Numbered from the stretch's first letter, positions 1 to 9,366 are shown. The stretch is DNA of 64,000 nucleotides from Pseudomonas cavernicola (GCF_003596405.1 NZ_QYUR01000002.1:822501-886500); one strand, 5' to 3'. Numbers and translations are program-made. The notes: generated by a model not told the origin, from the letters alone.

Positions 1-707
1 TGGTCGGCGACGTCAGTGCCAGCGAGGTGAAAACCCTCGCCGAGCGTTATTTCGGCGCCATCCCCCGCCGCGCCGTACCGAGCGCGAAGACGCCCCAGGA
101 GCTGGCCGAACCGGGCGAGCGGCGCATTCGCCTGCACCTGAAGACCCAACTGCCGAGCCTGCTGATGGGCTTTAACGTACCGAGCCTAGCGACCGCCAAG
201 AATGCCCGCCAAGTGCATGCCCTGCGACTGATCTCCGCGCTGCTCGACGGAGGCTACAGCGCGCGCTTACCGGCCCGTCTGGAACGCGGCGAAGAGTTGG
301 TTTCCGGCGCCTCGGCCTACTACGACGCCTTTACCCGCGGCGACAGCCTGTTCGTACTATCCGCCACACCGAATGGGCAAACCGGGAAAACCCTGAAACA
401 GGCCGAAGCAGGCCTTTGGCGGCAACTCGACGACCTCAAGAAGAACCCGCCGTCCGCCGAGGAGCTGCAGCGCGTGCGCGCCCAGGTGATTGCCGGCCTG
501 GTCTTCGAGCGTGACTCCATTACCAGCCAGGCCACCACCATCGGTGAACTGGAAACCGTCGGCCTGTCCTGGAAGCTGATGGATGAAGATCTGGCTACCC
601 TGGAGGCGGTGACCGCCGCCGATATCCAGCAAGCGGCCCGCACCTACTTCACCCGCGAGCGCCTGAGCGTCGCCGAGATACTGCCGAAGGAGGCTGCTCA
701 TGAGTGA
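1..707 (+). CDS. M16 family metallopeptidase, C-terminal part (5' end outside window)
   Basis: The frame is open from the first bases of the window, so the start and the HxxEH zinc site, which lie in the N-terminal half of this family, are not visible. What remains is the C-terminal M16 domain, starting in the VGDV strand and containing the GGYSARLPARLERGEE segment typical of the LuxS/MPP-like fold. M16 peptidases degrade small proteins or peptides inside a clam-shell of two such domains. The stop codon overlaps the next gene by 8 bases, so the two are translationally coupled. From memory this pair sits next to ftsY in pseudomonads. This copy is probably the catalytic partner because the next gene lacks the zinc motif. 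Confidence 0.88.
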   Translation, partial: VGDVSASEVKTLAERYFGAIPRRAVPSAKTPQELAEPGERRIRLHLKTQLPSLLMGFNVPSLATAKNARQVHALRLISALLDGGYSARLPARLERGEELVSGASAYYDAFTRGDSLFVLSATPNGQTGKTLKQAEAGLWRQLDDLKKNPPSAEELQRVRAQVIAGLVFERDSITSQATTIGELETVGLSWKLMDEDLATLEAVTAADIQQAARTYFTRERLSVAEILPKEAAHE

Positions 708-2181
708 GCGCAACGGTCTGCGTTACGGCCTGCTTGGCCTGACCCTGTTGGCTCTGCTTGCAGTGTTGGCTTTCCTTATCAACCGCCCTTCCCAAGCCCC
801 GACCACCCCAGCAGCGGCGCCTAGCAATCAATTGCAATCCCTGGCCGCCCTCAACGGCCAGGCACCCAGCCACCGGGCCCTGGAGATCCAGACCTGGCAG
901 ACCGCCGAGGGCGCCAAGGTGCTGTTCGTCGAGGCGCATCAGTTGCCGATGTTCGATCTGCGCCTGACCTTCGCCGCCGGCAGCAGCCAGGACGCCGGCA
1001 CACCCGGTCTGGCCATGCTGACCAACGCCATGCTCAACGAAGGTGTGGCCGACCAGGACGTCAGTGCCATCGCCGAAGGCTTTGAAAACCTAGGCGCCGA
1101 CTTCGGCAACGGCGCCTATCGCGACATGGCCGTCGCCAGCCTGCGCAGCCTGGCCGCCACCGACAAACGCGAAGCGGCACTGCATCTGTTCGCCCAGGTC
1201 ATCGGCCAGCCGAGCTTCCCCGCCGACTCCCTGGCGCGGATCAAGAACCAAGTACTGGCCGGTTTCGAATACCAGAAGCAGAACCCCAGCAAGCTGGCCA
1301 GCCTGGAGCTGTACAAGCGGCTCTACGGCGAGCACCCCTATGCCCACTCCAGCGAGGGCACCGCGCAGTCGATTCCAGGGATCACCGTCGCGCAGCTGCG
1401 CGCCTTCCACCACAAGGCCTACGCCGCCGGGAATGCGGTAATCGCGCTAGTGGGCGACCTCTCGCGCGCCGAAGCCGAAGCGTTGGCGGCGCAGGTTTCC
1501 GCCGCACTGCCGAAAGGTCCGGCACTGGCCAAAACGGCCCAGCCGCAGGAGCCGAAAGCCGGCCCCAGCCATATCGAGTTTCCCTCGAAACAAACTACCT
1601 TGTTGCTGGCCCAACTGGGCATCGACCGCCGCGACCCGGACTACGCCGCGCTGTACCTGGGTAATCAGATCCTCGGTGGCGGCGGTTTTGGTACGCGATT
1701 GATGGAGGAGGTGCGGGAGAAACGCGGGCTGACCTACGGCATATCCTCTGGTTTTAGCGCCATGCAGGCGCGTGGGCCGTTCATGATCAGCCTGCAGACC
1801 CGTGCCGAACTCAGTGAAGGCACCCTCAAACTGGTGCAAGACATCCTCCGCGACTACCTGGCCAGCGGCCCGACGCAGAAGGAGCTGGATGACGCCAAGC
1901 GCGAGCTGGCAGGCAGCTTCCCACTGTCTACCGCAAGCAATGCCGATATCGTCGGTCAGTTGGGTGCCATTGGTTTCTACGACCTCTCGCTAACCTATAT
2001 GGAAGACTTTATGCAGCAGATCCAGGCGCTCGACGTCGCGCAGGTCAAAACCGCGATGGCCAAGCATCTGCAGCCGAACGCCCTGGTAGTCGTCAGCGCC
2101 GGCCCGAGCGTGCCACAGAAAGAACTGCCGCCACCCACCGACCATCCCGTCGAGCAGCCGCTCGGCGTACCGGAGCACTGA
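700..2181 (+). CDS. M16 family peptidase-like protein without zinc site, membrane-anchored
   Basis: A 493-residue protein with an N-terminal hydrophobic anchor (about residues 8-27, LLGLTLLALLAVLAFLI) followed by two M16 domains. The HxxEH motif should fall near residue 105, but the segment reads GTPGLAMLTNAMLNEG, so both histidines and the glutamate are missing. The glycine-rich ILGGGGFGTRLMEEVREKRG segment of the second domain is well kept. The pattern is that of a non-catalytic partner that pairs with an active M16 subunit, here the upstream gene. The anchor suggests the complex works on the periplasmic side of the inner membrane, which is an inference. It overlaps rsmD by one base (TGATG). 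Confidence 0.87.
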   Translation: MSERNGLRYGLLGLTLLALLAVLAFLINRPSQAPTTPAAAPSNQLQSLAALNGQAPSHRALEIQTWQTAEGAKVLFVEAHQLPMFDLRLTFAAGSSQDAGTPGLAMLTNAMLNEGVADQDVSAIAEGFENLGADFGNGAYRDMAVASLRSLAATDKREAALHLFAQVIGQPSFPADSLARIKNQVLAGFEYQKQNPSKLASLELYKRLYGEHPYAHSSEGTAQSIPGITVAQLRAFHHKAYAAGNAVIALVGDLSRAEAEALAAQVSAALPKGPALAKTAQPQEPKAGPSHIEFPSKQTTLLLAQLGIDRRDPDYAALYLGNQILGGGGFGTRLMEEVREKRGLTYGISSGFSAMQARGPFMISLQTRAELSEGTLKLVQDILRDYLASGPTQKELDDAKRELAGSFPLSTASNADIVGQLGAIGFYDLSLTYMEDFMQQIQALDVAQVKTAMAKHLQPNALVVVSAGPSVPQKELPPPTDHPVEQPLGVPEH

Positions 2182-2780
2182 TGAGCCGTCCCGTGAAACC
2201 CGCCAACGTTCCAGCCCACGGCGGCCAAGGCCAGCTGCGGATCATCGGTGGCGAGTGGCGTAGCCGCCAGTTCAGCTTCCCGATGGCGCATGGCTTGCGG
2301 CCCACCCCGAACCGGGTGCGTGAAACCCTGTTCAACTGGCTTGCCCCCTATGTCGCCGGCGCCCGCGTGCTCGACCTGTTTGCCGGCAGCGGCGCTCTGT
2401 ACCTGGAAGCCTTGTCGCGCGGCGCCAGCATGGCCTTGGCGCTGGACCTGAATGCGGCGGCCATCGCCAGCCTGCGTCAGGCGCTGGACACCCTCAAATG
2501 TGGCAACGGCCAGTTGCTGCAGAGCGATGCCCTGCGTTATCTGGAAAATCAGCCGAGCACCGCGTTCGACCTGGTCTTTCTCGACCCGCCGTTCAGCCAG
2601 AACCTGCTGCTGCCCGCCTGTACCCTGCTGGAAGAAAAAGGCTGGCTAGCCAGCGACGCCTGGATCTATACCGAAAGCGAAACCTCACCCTCGAGCCTCG
2701 GCCTGCCGGGCAACTGGCGGCTGCACCGGGAACAAAAGGCGGGACAGGTTTACTACGCGTTATGGCAACGCACGACGTAG
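2181..2780 (+). CDS. rsmD: 16S rRNA (guanine(966)-N(2))-methyltransferase RsmD
   Basis: A 199-residue Rossmann-fold methyltransferase that methylates the N2 of G966 in 16S rRNA using S-adenosylmethionine during 30S assembly. The SAM-binding motif DLFAGSGALYLEALSRGA is near residues 63-80 and the catalytic DPPF motif near residues 134-137. The N-terminal RIIGGEWRSRQF and RPTPNRVRETLFNWL blocks are diagnostic of RsmD. The start codon overlaps the preceding stop (TGATG). The stop codon TAG is the TAG of the GTAGGGCGG edge of a dispersed repeat, so the last residues may be slightly altered from the ancestral form. Confidence 0.95.
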   Translation: MSRPVKPANVPAHGGQGQLRIIGGEWRSRQFSFPMAHGLRPTPNRVRETLFNWLAPYVAGARVLDLFAGSGALYLEALSRGASMALALDLNAAAIASLRQALDTLKCGNGQLLQSDALRYLENQPSTAFDLVFLDPPFSQNLLLPACTLLEEKGWLASDAWIYTESETSPSSLGLPGNWRLHREQKAGQVYYALWQRTT

Positions 2781-2864
2781 GGCGGGTTAGCCGCACAGCG
2801 GCGTAACCCGCCAAGACTACCGTGCCGCCCAATGGTGGGTTACGCCTAAGCTAACCCACCCTAC
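2777..2864. repeat. GTAGG/CCTAC-bounded repeat (GGGTTAGCC family), copy 1
   Basis: It runs from GTAGGGCGGGTTAGCC to CTAACCCACCCTAC. The inner palindrome GGGTTAGCCGC/GCGGCGTAACCC is followed by a second arm in inverse order. The left edge overlaps the rsmD stop codon. Further copies are at 8587-8684, 9372-9483, 15377-15471 and, more diverged, 44103-44191. Confidence 0.8.
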
Positions 2865-2885
2865 GACTGGTTTATCAACAAGGCT

Positions 2886-3869
2886 ATGAACACGACCTTC
2901 AAGCCCGCCTGGTGGCTCCCTGGCGCTCACCTGCAGACCCTGTGGAATGCGCTGTGCCGGCGCCCGCCCGTGCTCGAGCGGCAGCGCGAACGCTTGTGGC
3001 TGGCCGATGGCGACTTTCTCGATCTGGACTGGCACGGCCCACATGATGCCAAGGCGCCGCTGGTGCTGGTGCTGCACGGCCTGACCGGCTCATCCAGCTC
3101 ACTGTACGTGCTCGGCTTGCAGCAAAAGCTGGCCGCCCAGGGTTGGGCCAGCGTGGCGCTGAATTGGCGCGGCTGTTCCGGCGAACCGAACCTGCTGCCG
3201 CGCGGCTATCACTCAGGGGTGAGCGAAGACCTCGCCGCGGTCATCGAACACCTGCGCAGCGCTCGACCAATGGCCCCCCTGTATGCGGTCGGCTATTCGC
3301 TAGGCGGTAATGTGCTGCTCAAGCACCTGGGTGAAACCGGCGCGGCGTGCGGGTTGCAGGCGGCAGTCGCGGTGTCGGTGCCGTTTCGCCTGGACCAATG
3401 CGCGGATCGCATCGGCATCGGCTTTTCCAAGGTCTACCAAACGCACTTCATGCGCGAAATGCTCGCCTATGTGCGCGATAAGCAAAAGCGCTTCAAGCAT
3501 GAAGGCCAAGCCGAGCGCCTGGCCACCCTGGAGCAGCTCGGGCCACTGGACGGCATGCGCACGTTCTGGGATTTCGACGGCCGCGTCACCGCGCCGCTGC
3601 ACGGCTTTGCCGATGCCAATGATTACTACCGGCGCGCGTCGAGTCGCTACTACCTCGGCACGATTCAAACGCCGACGCTGATCATCCAGTCGACCGACGA
3701 CCCCTTCGTGTTCCGCCACAGCCTGCCGGAAACTGCCGAGCTCGCCGCCTGTACCACACTCGAGCTGCACCCGCGCGGCGGCCACGTTGGTTTTATCGAA
3801 GGTTCTTTAGTGCGCCCCGGCTATTACCTGGAGCGGCGGATTCCACGCTGGCTGGCGGAACAGGCGTAG
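2886..3869 (+). CDS. YheT-type alpha/beta hydrolase
   Basis: A 327-residue hydrolase of the YheT/AB-hydrolase-4 family, which contains esterase-like enzymes of poorly known substrate. The PAWWLPGAHLQTLW opening is the family signature. The oxyanion-hole loop LHGLTGSSSS is near residues 63-72 and the nucleophile elbow GYSLGGN near residues 139-145. A late STDDPFV acidic residue and GGHVGF histidine complete a Ser-Asp-His triad. There is no signal peptide, so it is likely cytoplasmic. The TAG stop lies in a GTAGGGCG motif like the edges of the neighbouring repeats. Confidence 0.9.
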   Translation: MNTTFKPAWWLPGAHLQTLWNALCRRPPVLERQRERLWLADGDFLDLDWHGPHDAKAPLVLVLHGLTGSSSSLYVLGLQQKLAAQGWASVALNWRGCSGEPNLLPRGYHSGVSEDLAAVIEHLRSARPMAPLYAVGYSLGGNVLLKHLGETGAACGLQAAVAVSVPFRLDQCADRIGIGFSKVYQTHFMREMLAYVRDKQKRFKHEGQAERLATLEQLGPLDGMRTFWDFDGRVTAPLHGFADANDYYRRASSRYYLGTIQTPTLIIQSTDDPFVFRHSLPETAELAACTTLELHPRGGHVGFIEGSLVRPGYYLERRIPRWLAEQA

Positions 3870-3907
3870 GGCGAATAAATCGCGCTCGGGTTATCCGCCC
3901 GGCATGC

Positions 3908-4573
3908 CTAGCTCGGAATCACCAACTCCAGCGGCACATACAGCTTCTGATACAGCGCCTGCACGGCGGCCTGCGCCGACGGGGCGATATAGCCACCTTC
4001 CAGCGCCAAGACCTGATAGATACCACGCCGCAGCATTTCTTCGCTGAGATCGCCCGGGTCACCGCGTGATGTGCAGAGAAAGCGCACCCAGGAGGTCATG
4101 ATGATCCAGCTATTGAGGGTCAATGCCTCGATCTGCTGACGATCCATCAACAGAATCCCCGCCTCGACGAAGCCCTGATAAATCGCCTGCGCATGGCTCA
4201 GGCAACGCTGGGAGAACAGCCGATACTGCGCCGCCAGTTCAGCATCGGACTCCAGCAGGTGCTCGAGATCGCGATGCAGAAAGCGGTAGTACCACATGGC
4301 CGCCAGCAGCGCTTCCAGATAGAAGGTCTTATCCGCCACCGTCATGGCGCGGCCTTGCGGGCGCCGCAGAAAGGTATCCACCTGACACTCATACTGGTTG
4401 AACAGCTCGGCGATGATCGCCTGCTTGTTGCGGAAGTAGTAATACAGGTTGCCTGGGGACATCCCCAGGTGCGCGGCAATATGGTTGGTCGTCACGTTGC
4501 GCTCACCCTGGGCGTTGAACAGCTCCAGGCTGGCTTGGATGATGCGTTCGCGGGTTTTGATCGGCGCGGCCAT
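3908..4573 (-). CDS. TetR family transcriptional regulator
   Basis: A 221-residue repressor-type regulator. The N-terminal helix-turn-helix (about residues 7-50) contains TRERIIQASLELFNAQGER, NVTTNHIAAHLGMS and PGNLYYYFRNKQAII, standard for TetR. The long C-terminal domain would bind a small ligand. The frame stays open upstream, but the methionine at 4573 directly before AAPIKTRERI gives the usual spacing to the HTH. It is divergent from the aldehyde dehydrogenase at 4837. The near-palindrome at 4731-4748 in the shared promoter region is the likely operator. The ligand is probably an aldehyde or alcohol substrate of the downstream cluster (inference). Confidence 0.9.
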   Translation of the reverse strand: MAAPIKTRERIIQASLELFNAQGERNVTTNHIAAHLGMSPGNLYYYFRNKQAIIAELFNQYECQVDTFLRRPQGRAMTVADKTFYLEALLAAMWYYRFLHRDLEHLLESDAELAAQYRLFSQRCLSHAQAIYQGFVEAGILLMDRQQIEALTLNSWIIMTSWVRFLCTSRGDPGDLSEEMLRRGIYQVLALEGGYIAPSAQAAVQALYQKLYVPLELVIPS

Positions 4574-4722
4574 AAAGCAGCTCTGGGGTTGGATTCGGGT
4601 ATGTCGCATTGCTGCGCCAAAGGTACACGGGCAAGCCCCTGCGGTGTTACCCAAGACCACGGCAACGGGCGCCCGCTAGCTTTTCGTTGGGCTGCATCGC
4701 GGTACTTAGAGCGGCATGCTAT

Positions 4723-4751
4723 TTGACACATTAGAGTAATTGCTCTAAAAA
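4723..4751 (+). promoter_or_regulatory. Promoter of the aldehyde dehydrogenase cluster with overlapping TetR-type operator
   Basis: A consensus -35 TTGACA (4723-4728) is followed 17 bases later by an A/T-rich -10 (TAAAAA, 4746-4751). The spacer holds TTAGAGTAATTGCTCTAA (4731-4748), an inverted repeat matching at 16 of 18 positions, and another TTAGAGC half-site lies at 4706-4712. A bound TetR dimer here would block RNA polymerase. The assignment to the adjacent regulator is inference. Confidence 0.7.
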
Positions 4752-4836
4752 TCCAACGCACACTTCCCACGAAGCCCAAAACCGTCATCTCACCGGTTCC
4801 CGGGTTTCCCACGCTGGATCGCCGAGGAACCGCAGC

Positions 4837-6267
4837 ATGGTCGCCGACATCGCTTACCTACAACATAGCCAACAACAGATCACCCAGCTGGATGACCTGT
4901 TCAGCCGCCAGCGCGCGGCTTTCCGCGCCAACCCGATGCCCGCGGCGGAGCAGCGCATGCAGTGGCTGAATGCCCTGCGTGAGCTGCTGCTCAGCGAGCA
5001 GGCGGCGTTGATCCAGGCGATTTCCCAGGACTTCAGCAACCGTGCTGCCGAGGAGACCTTGCTGGCGGAGATCATGCCCAGCGTGCAGGGCATCCATTAC
5101 GCCCATAAGCGCATCAAGAAGTGGATGAAACCCTCGCGCCGCGCGGTCGGCCTGGCCTTCCAGCCGGCCAGTGCCAAGGTGGTGTACCAGCCGCTGGGCG
5201 TGGTCGGCGTCATCGTGCCGTGGAACTACCCGCTGTTTCTCGCCGTCGGCCCGCTGGTCGGTGCGCTTGCGGCCGGCAACCGGGTAATGATCAAGATGAG
5301 CGAGTCGACGCCGGCCACCTCACAATTGTTCAAAGACCTGCTGGCGCGGATCTTTCCGGAAGACCTGGTCGCCGTGGTCCTGGGTGAAGCGGAGGTCGGC
5401 ATGGCCTTCTCCAAACTGCCCTTCGATCACCTGCTGTTCACCGGCGCCACCAGCATCGGCAAGCACGTGATGCGTGCCGCCGCGGAAAACCTGACCCCAG
5501 TCACCCTGGAGCTGGGCGGCAAATCGCCGGCGATCGTCTCGGCCGAAGTACCGCTGAGCGACGCCGCCGAACGCATCGCCTTCGGCAAAACCATGAACGC
5601 CGGGCAGACCTGCGTGGCGCCGGACTACGTGCTGGTACCGAAAGATCGCGTGGAAGGCTTTGTCGCCGCTTACCGCCAGGCGGTGCAGAGCTTCTACCCG
5701 ACCCTTAAAGACAACCCGGACTACACCGCGATCATCAACGAGCGGCAGCTACAGCGCCTGCAGAGCTACCTGAGCGACGCCGAAAGCAAAGGCGCCAAGC
5801 TGATCCCCCTGTTCGCCGAAGGCCAGGGCCGACGTATGCCGCAGACCGTGCTGCTGAACGTGAGCGACGAGATGAAGATCATGCAGGACGAGATCTTCGG
5901 CCCGCTGCTGCCGATCGTGCCTTACGAGCGCATCGAGGAGGCCTTCGCCTACATCAACGACCGCCCACGGCCGCTGGCGCTCTACTACTTCGGCTACAAC
6001 AAGGGCGAACAGCAACGCGTGCTGCACGAAACCCACGCCGGCGGTGTGTGCCTGAACGACACCTTGCTGCATGTGGCCCAGGACGATATGCCATTTGGCG
6101 GTGTCGGCCCGTCCGGTATGGGCCACTACCACGGCCACGAAGGCTTCCTGACCTTCAGCAAAGCCAAAGGTGTGTTTATCAAACAGCGTTTCAACGCCGC
6201 CAAGCTGATCTACCCCCCCTACGGCAAGGCGTTGCAGAAGCTGGTGTACAAGCTGTTCATCCGTTAA
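4837..6267 (+). CDS. Coniferyl-aldehyde-dehydrogenase-type NAD(P)+ aldehyde dehydrogenase
   Basis: A 476-residue aldehyde dehydrogenase oxidising an aldehyde to its acid. The general-base glutamate is in VTLELGGKSP (Glu225) and the catalytic cysteine in NAGQTCVAP (Cys259). The nucleotide-binding segment VVPWNYPLFLAVGPLVGALA is intact, and the C-terminal PFGGVGPSGMGHYHGHEGF is typical of the CalB-like (coniferyl aldehyde) subgroup. The true substrate is not certain; medium or long aliphatic aldehydes are possible because an alcohol-oxidising GMC enzyme follows. It is first of a likely operon with the Tat lipoprotein and the GMC oxidoreductase, read from the promoter at 4723. Confidence 0.92.
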   Translation: MVADIAYLQHSQQQITQLDDLFSRQRAAFRANPMPAAEQRMQWLNALRELLLSEQAALIQAISQDFSNRAAEETLLAEIMPSVQGIHYAHKRIKKWMKPSRRAVGLAFQPASAKVVYQPLGVVGVIVPWNYPLFLAVGPLVGALAAGNRVMIKMSESTPATSQLFKDLLARIFPEDLVAVVLGEAEVGMAFSKLPFDHLLFTGATSIGKHVMRAAAENLTPVTLELGGKSPAIVSAEVPLSDAAERIAFGKTMNAGQTCVAPDYVLVPKDRVEGFVAAYRQAVQSFYPTLKDNPDYTAIINERQLQRLQSYLSDAESKGAKLIPLFAEGQGRRMPQTVLLNVSDEMKIMQDEIFGPLLPIVPYERIEEAFAYINDRPRPLALYYFGYNKGEQQRVLHETHAGGVCLNDTLLHVAQDDMPFGGVGPSGMGHYHGHEGFLTFSKAKGVFIKQRFNAAKLIYPPYGKALQKLVYKLFIR

Positions 6268-6297
6268 GTCGTCACCGACCCGAGGTGCATAACAACA

Positions 6298-6843
6298 ATG
6301 ACTGACACCACCTTCGACGCGCCGGGCCTGTCCCGGCGCGGCCTGCTCAAGATTGGCCTGTTCGGCACAGCCTTTCTCGCCACCGCCGGGGTCACCGCGA
6401 CACTCAGCGGTTGCTCGGCCAGTGCTCCGGCCAGCGGCTTGACCGTCCTGCGGGCCTCCGACTTGCCGTTTCTGAAGGCTCTGATCCCGGTGATGCTCGA
6501 AGGCGCCGTCGCCCCGGAGCAGATGCCGCAGGCCATCGACGGCACGTTGCAAAGCCTCGACTACAGCCTCAATCGGCTGTCGCCAGAGATGCTCAAACTC
6601 ACCGTGCAGCTGTTCGATGTACTCGCCCTGCCGATCACCCGCGGACCGCTGACCGGGATCTGGGGCAGTTGGGCTAACGCGTCTGGCGAAGACGTGCGCA
6701 ACTTCCTCGGCCGCTGGCAGAACAGCTCCATCGGCCTGCTGAAGATGGGCCACAGCTCGCTACTGCAACTGGTGATGATGGCCTGGTACGGGCGCCCGGA
6801 GTCGTGGGCGCATTGCGGCTATCCAGGGCCGCCGACGGTCTGA
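6298..6843 (+). CDS. Tat-exported lipoprotein, probable small partner of the GMC oxidoreductase
   Basis: A 181-residue protein beginning with a twin-arginine signal: SRRGLLK at residues 12-18, then a hydrophobic stretch and the lipobox LSGC with the modifiable cysteine at residue 39. The mature part is helical with no catalytic motif I recognise. It lies 30 bases after the aldehyde dehydrogenase and is followed by a GMC oxidoreductase with no signal peptide. This resembles gluconate 2-dehydrogenase, whose small Tat-signal subunit carries the flavoprotein to the periplasm. A similar escort role here is an inference. Homologues are usually named only Tat-pathway signal protein. Confidence 0.85.
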   Translation: MTDTTFDAPGLSRRGLLKIGLFGTAFLATAGVTATLSGCSASAPASGLTVLRASDLPFLKALIPVMLEGAVAPEQMPQAIDGTLQSLDYSLNRLSPEMLKLTVQLFDVLALPITRGPLTGIWGSWANASGEDVRNFLGRWQNSSIGLLKMGHSSLLQLVMMAWYGRPESWAHCGYPGPPTV

Positions 6844-6853
6844 GGCAACACCT

Positions 6854-6959
6854 GTAGGAGCGAGCTTGTGACCCACATGGATGTGGGGAATGCGGCAAAC
6901 CGTAAGGAACGGCTACCGCCTCGCGATTTGCCCCCGTCGCGAGCAGAGCTCGCTCCTAC
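6854..6959. repeat. REP-type palindromic repeat GTAGGAGCGAGC ... GCTCGCTCCTAC with inner insert
   Basis: The outer arms GTAGGAGCGAGC and GCTCGCTCCTAC are perfect inverted repeats. The centre holds a second small palindrome, CCCACATGGATGTGGG, plus CCGTAAGGAACGG. The same inner modules recur at 40582-40690, 33121-33180 and 50100-50170. It sits between the Tat lipoprotein and GMC genes without breaking either. Confidence 0.85.
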
Positions 6960-6994
6960 AAAACACACCATAAGAATTAACTGAGAGCGCCTGC

Positions 6995-8590
6995 ATGCCT
7001 GTACCCGATTTGTTCGCCGAAGGCCTCGCCCGCGGCTGGAAAACCCACAACGGTTCGCGCCTGGAGCATGACCTGACCCTGGAGGCCGACGTCGCCATCA
7101 TCGGCACGGGCGCTGGCGGCGGAACCACCGCGGAAATCCTCAGCGCCGCCGGGTTCAAGGTGCTGCTGATCGAAGAGGGGCCGCTGAAGACCAGCAGCGA
7201 CTTCAAGATGCAGGAGGCCGAGGCCTATCCCAGTCTGTATCAGGAAGGCATCGGGCGGATGAGTAAAGATGGCGCCATCACCATCCTGCAGGGCCGCGCA
7301 GTGGGCGGTACCACGCTGGTCAACTGGACCTCGAGTTTCCGCACCCCCGACCCGACCTTGGAGCACTGGGCCAAGGAACACGGCGTCAAAGGCCATAGTT
7401 CGGCGGAGATGGCTCCCTGGTTCGAGAAGATGGAGCAGCGGCTGGGTGTTGCGCCGTGGGCGCTGCCACCCAATGCCAACAACGATGTGATCCGCGCCGG
7501 CTGCGACAAGCTCGGTTACCCCTGGAAGGCTATCCCGCGTAACGTCCGCGGCTGCTGGAACCTCGGTTACTGCGGCCTGGGCTGCCCGACCAACGCCAAG
7601 CAATCGATGCTGGTCACCACCATTCCGGCGACGCTGGCGAAAGGCGGCGAGCTGCTCTATCTGGCACGTGCCGAGCGCCTGCTGCTCGACGGCGATCAGG
7701 TCAGCGGCATCGAATGCGTGGGCATGGACGAGCGCTGCGTGGCGCCGAACGGCCGCAAGATCAGGGTCAAGGCCAAGCATTACGTGCTGGCCGGCGGCGG
7801 CATCAACACCCCGGCGATCCTGCTGCGCTCTAAGGCACCGGACCCGCACCAGCGGGCCGGCAAGCGCACCTTCCTGCACTTGGTGAATTTCTCCGCCGCG
7901 CAGTTCGAACAGGTGATCAACCCGTTCTACGGCGCGCCGCAGTCGATCTACTCCGACCATTTCCAGTGGGACGACGGCAGCACCGGGCGCATGTCCTACA
8001 AACTGGAAGTACCGCCCTTGCATCCGGCGCTGACCGCCACCCTGCTCGGCCGCTTCGGCGTCGACAACGCTTTGCGCATGGAACAGCTACCGCACACCAA
8101 CATGATGCTGGCGCTGTTGCGCGACGGCTTCCACCCGGACAGCGCCGAAGGCACGGTGGAACTGCGCGGCGACGGCAGCCCGGTACTCGACTACCGGATG
8201 ACCGACTACACCTGGGACGGCGTGCGCCGCGCCTTCCACACCATGGCCGACATCCAGTTCGCTGCGGGGGCTAAAGCGGTATTGCCGATGCACGCCGACG
8301 CCGACTACGTGAAAACGCCCAAGGAAGTCCACGCACTGATCGACAATCTGAGCCTGGAGCTGTATCGCACCCGCCTCGGCAGCGCCCACGTGATGGGCGG
8401 CTGCGCCATGGGCGAAGACCCGCAACTGGCCGTTGCCGACAGCCTCGGTCGCCACCACCAACTTAGCAACCTGTCGATCCACGACGGCTCGCTGTTCCCC
8501 ACCAGCATCGGCGCCAACCCACAGCTATCGGTTTATGGCCTGACCGCGCAACTGGCTACGCAGCTGGCCGAGCGCCTCGGCAAAGCGTAG
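6995..8590 (+). CDS. GMC family FAD-dependent oxidoreductase
   Basis: A 531-residue flavoenzyme of the glucose-methanol-choline family, probably oxidising an alcohol to the aldehyde used by the upstream dehydrogenase. The FAD-binding dinucleotide fold DVAIIGTGAGGGTTAE is near residues 30-45, followed by VLLIEEG and the GRAVGGTTLVNW block. The C-terminal GGCAMGEDP and SLFPTSIGANPQLSVYGL motifs carry the usual GMC active-site region. A cysteine-rich loop (RGCWNLGYCGLGCPTNAK) is near residues 184-201. No signal peptide is present; export with the Tat lipoprotein is possible. Its TAG stop falls inside the edge of a GTAGG repeat. Confidence 0.93.
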   Translation: MPVPDLFAEGLARGWKTHNGSRLEHDLTLEADVAIIGTGAGGGTTAEILSAAGFKVLLIEEGPLKTSSDFKMQEAEAYPSLYQEGIGRMSKDGAITILQGRAVGGTTLVNWTSSFRTPDPTLEHWAKEHGVKGHSSAEMAPWFEKMEQRLGVAPWALPPNANNDVIRAGCDKLGYPWKAIPRNVRGCWNLGYCGLGCPTNAKQSMLVTTIPATLAKGGELLYLARAERLLLDGDQVSGIECVGMDERCVAPNGRKIRVKAKHYVLAGGGINTPAILLRSKAPDPHQRAGKRTFLHLVNFSAAQFEQVINPFYGAPQSIYSDHFQWDDGSTGRMSYKLEVPPLHPALTATLLGRFGVDNALRMEQLPHTNMMLALLRDGFHPDSAEGTVELRGDGSPVLDYRMTDYTWDGVRRAFHTMADIQFAAGAKAVLPMHADADYVKTPKEVHALIDNLSLELYRTRLGSAHVMGGCAMGEDPQLAVADSLGRHHQLSNLSIHDGSLFPTSIGANPQLSVYGLTAQLATQLAERLGKA

Positions 8591-8684
8591 GGCGGGTTAG
8601 CCGCCTAGTGGCGTAACCCGCCATCGGCACCCGAGGCGTAGCCTGCGCTGACATTGGTGGATTGCTTCGCTGAATCCACCCTAC
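8587..8684. repeat. GTAGG/CCTAC repeat (GGGTTAGCC family), copy 2
   Basis: It begins GTAGGGCGGGTTAGCCGC and ends TGAATCCACCCTAC. The left GTAG contains the stop codon of the GMC oxidoreductase. The second arm is a variant (GGTGGATTGCTTCGCTGAATCCACC). Confidence 0.75.
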
Positions 8685-8701
8685 GCCTGACTGGAACCCG
8701 C

Positions 8702-9366
<665 letters not shown>

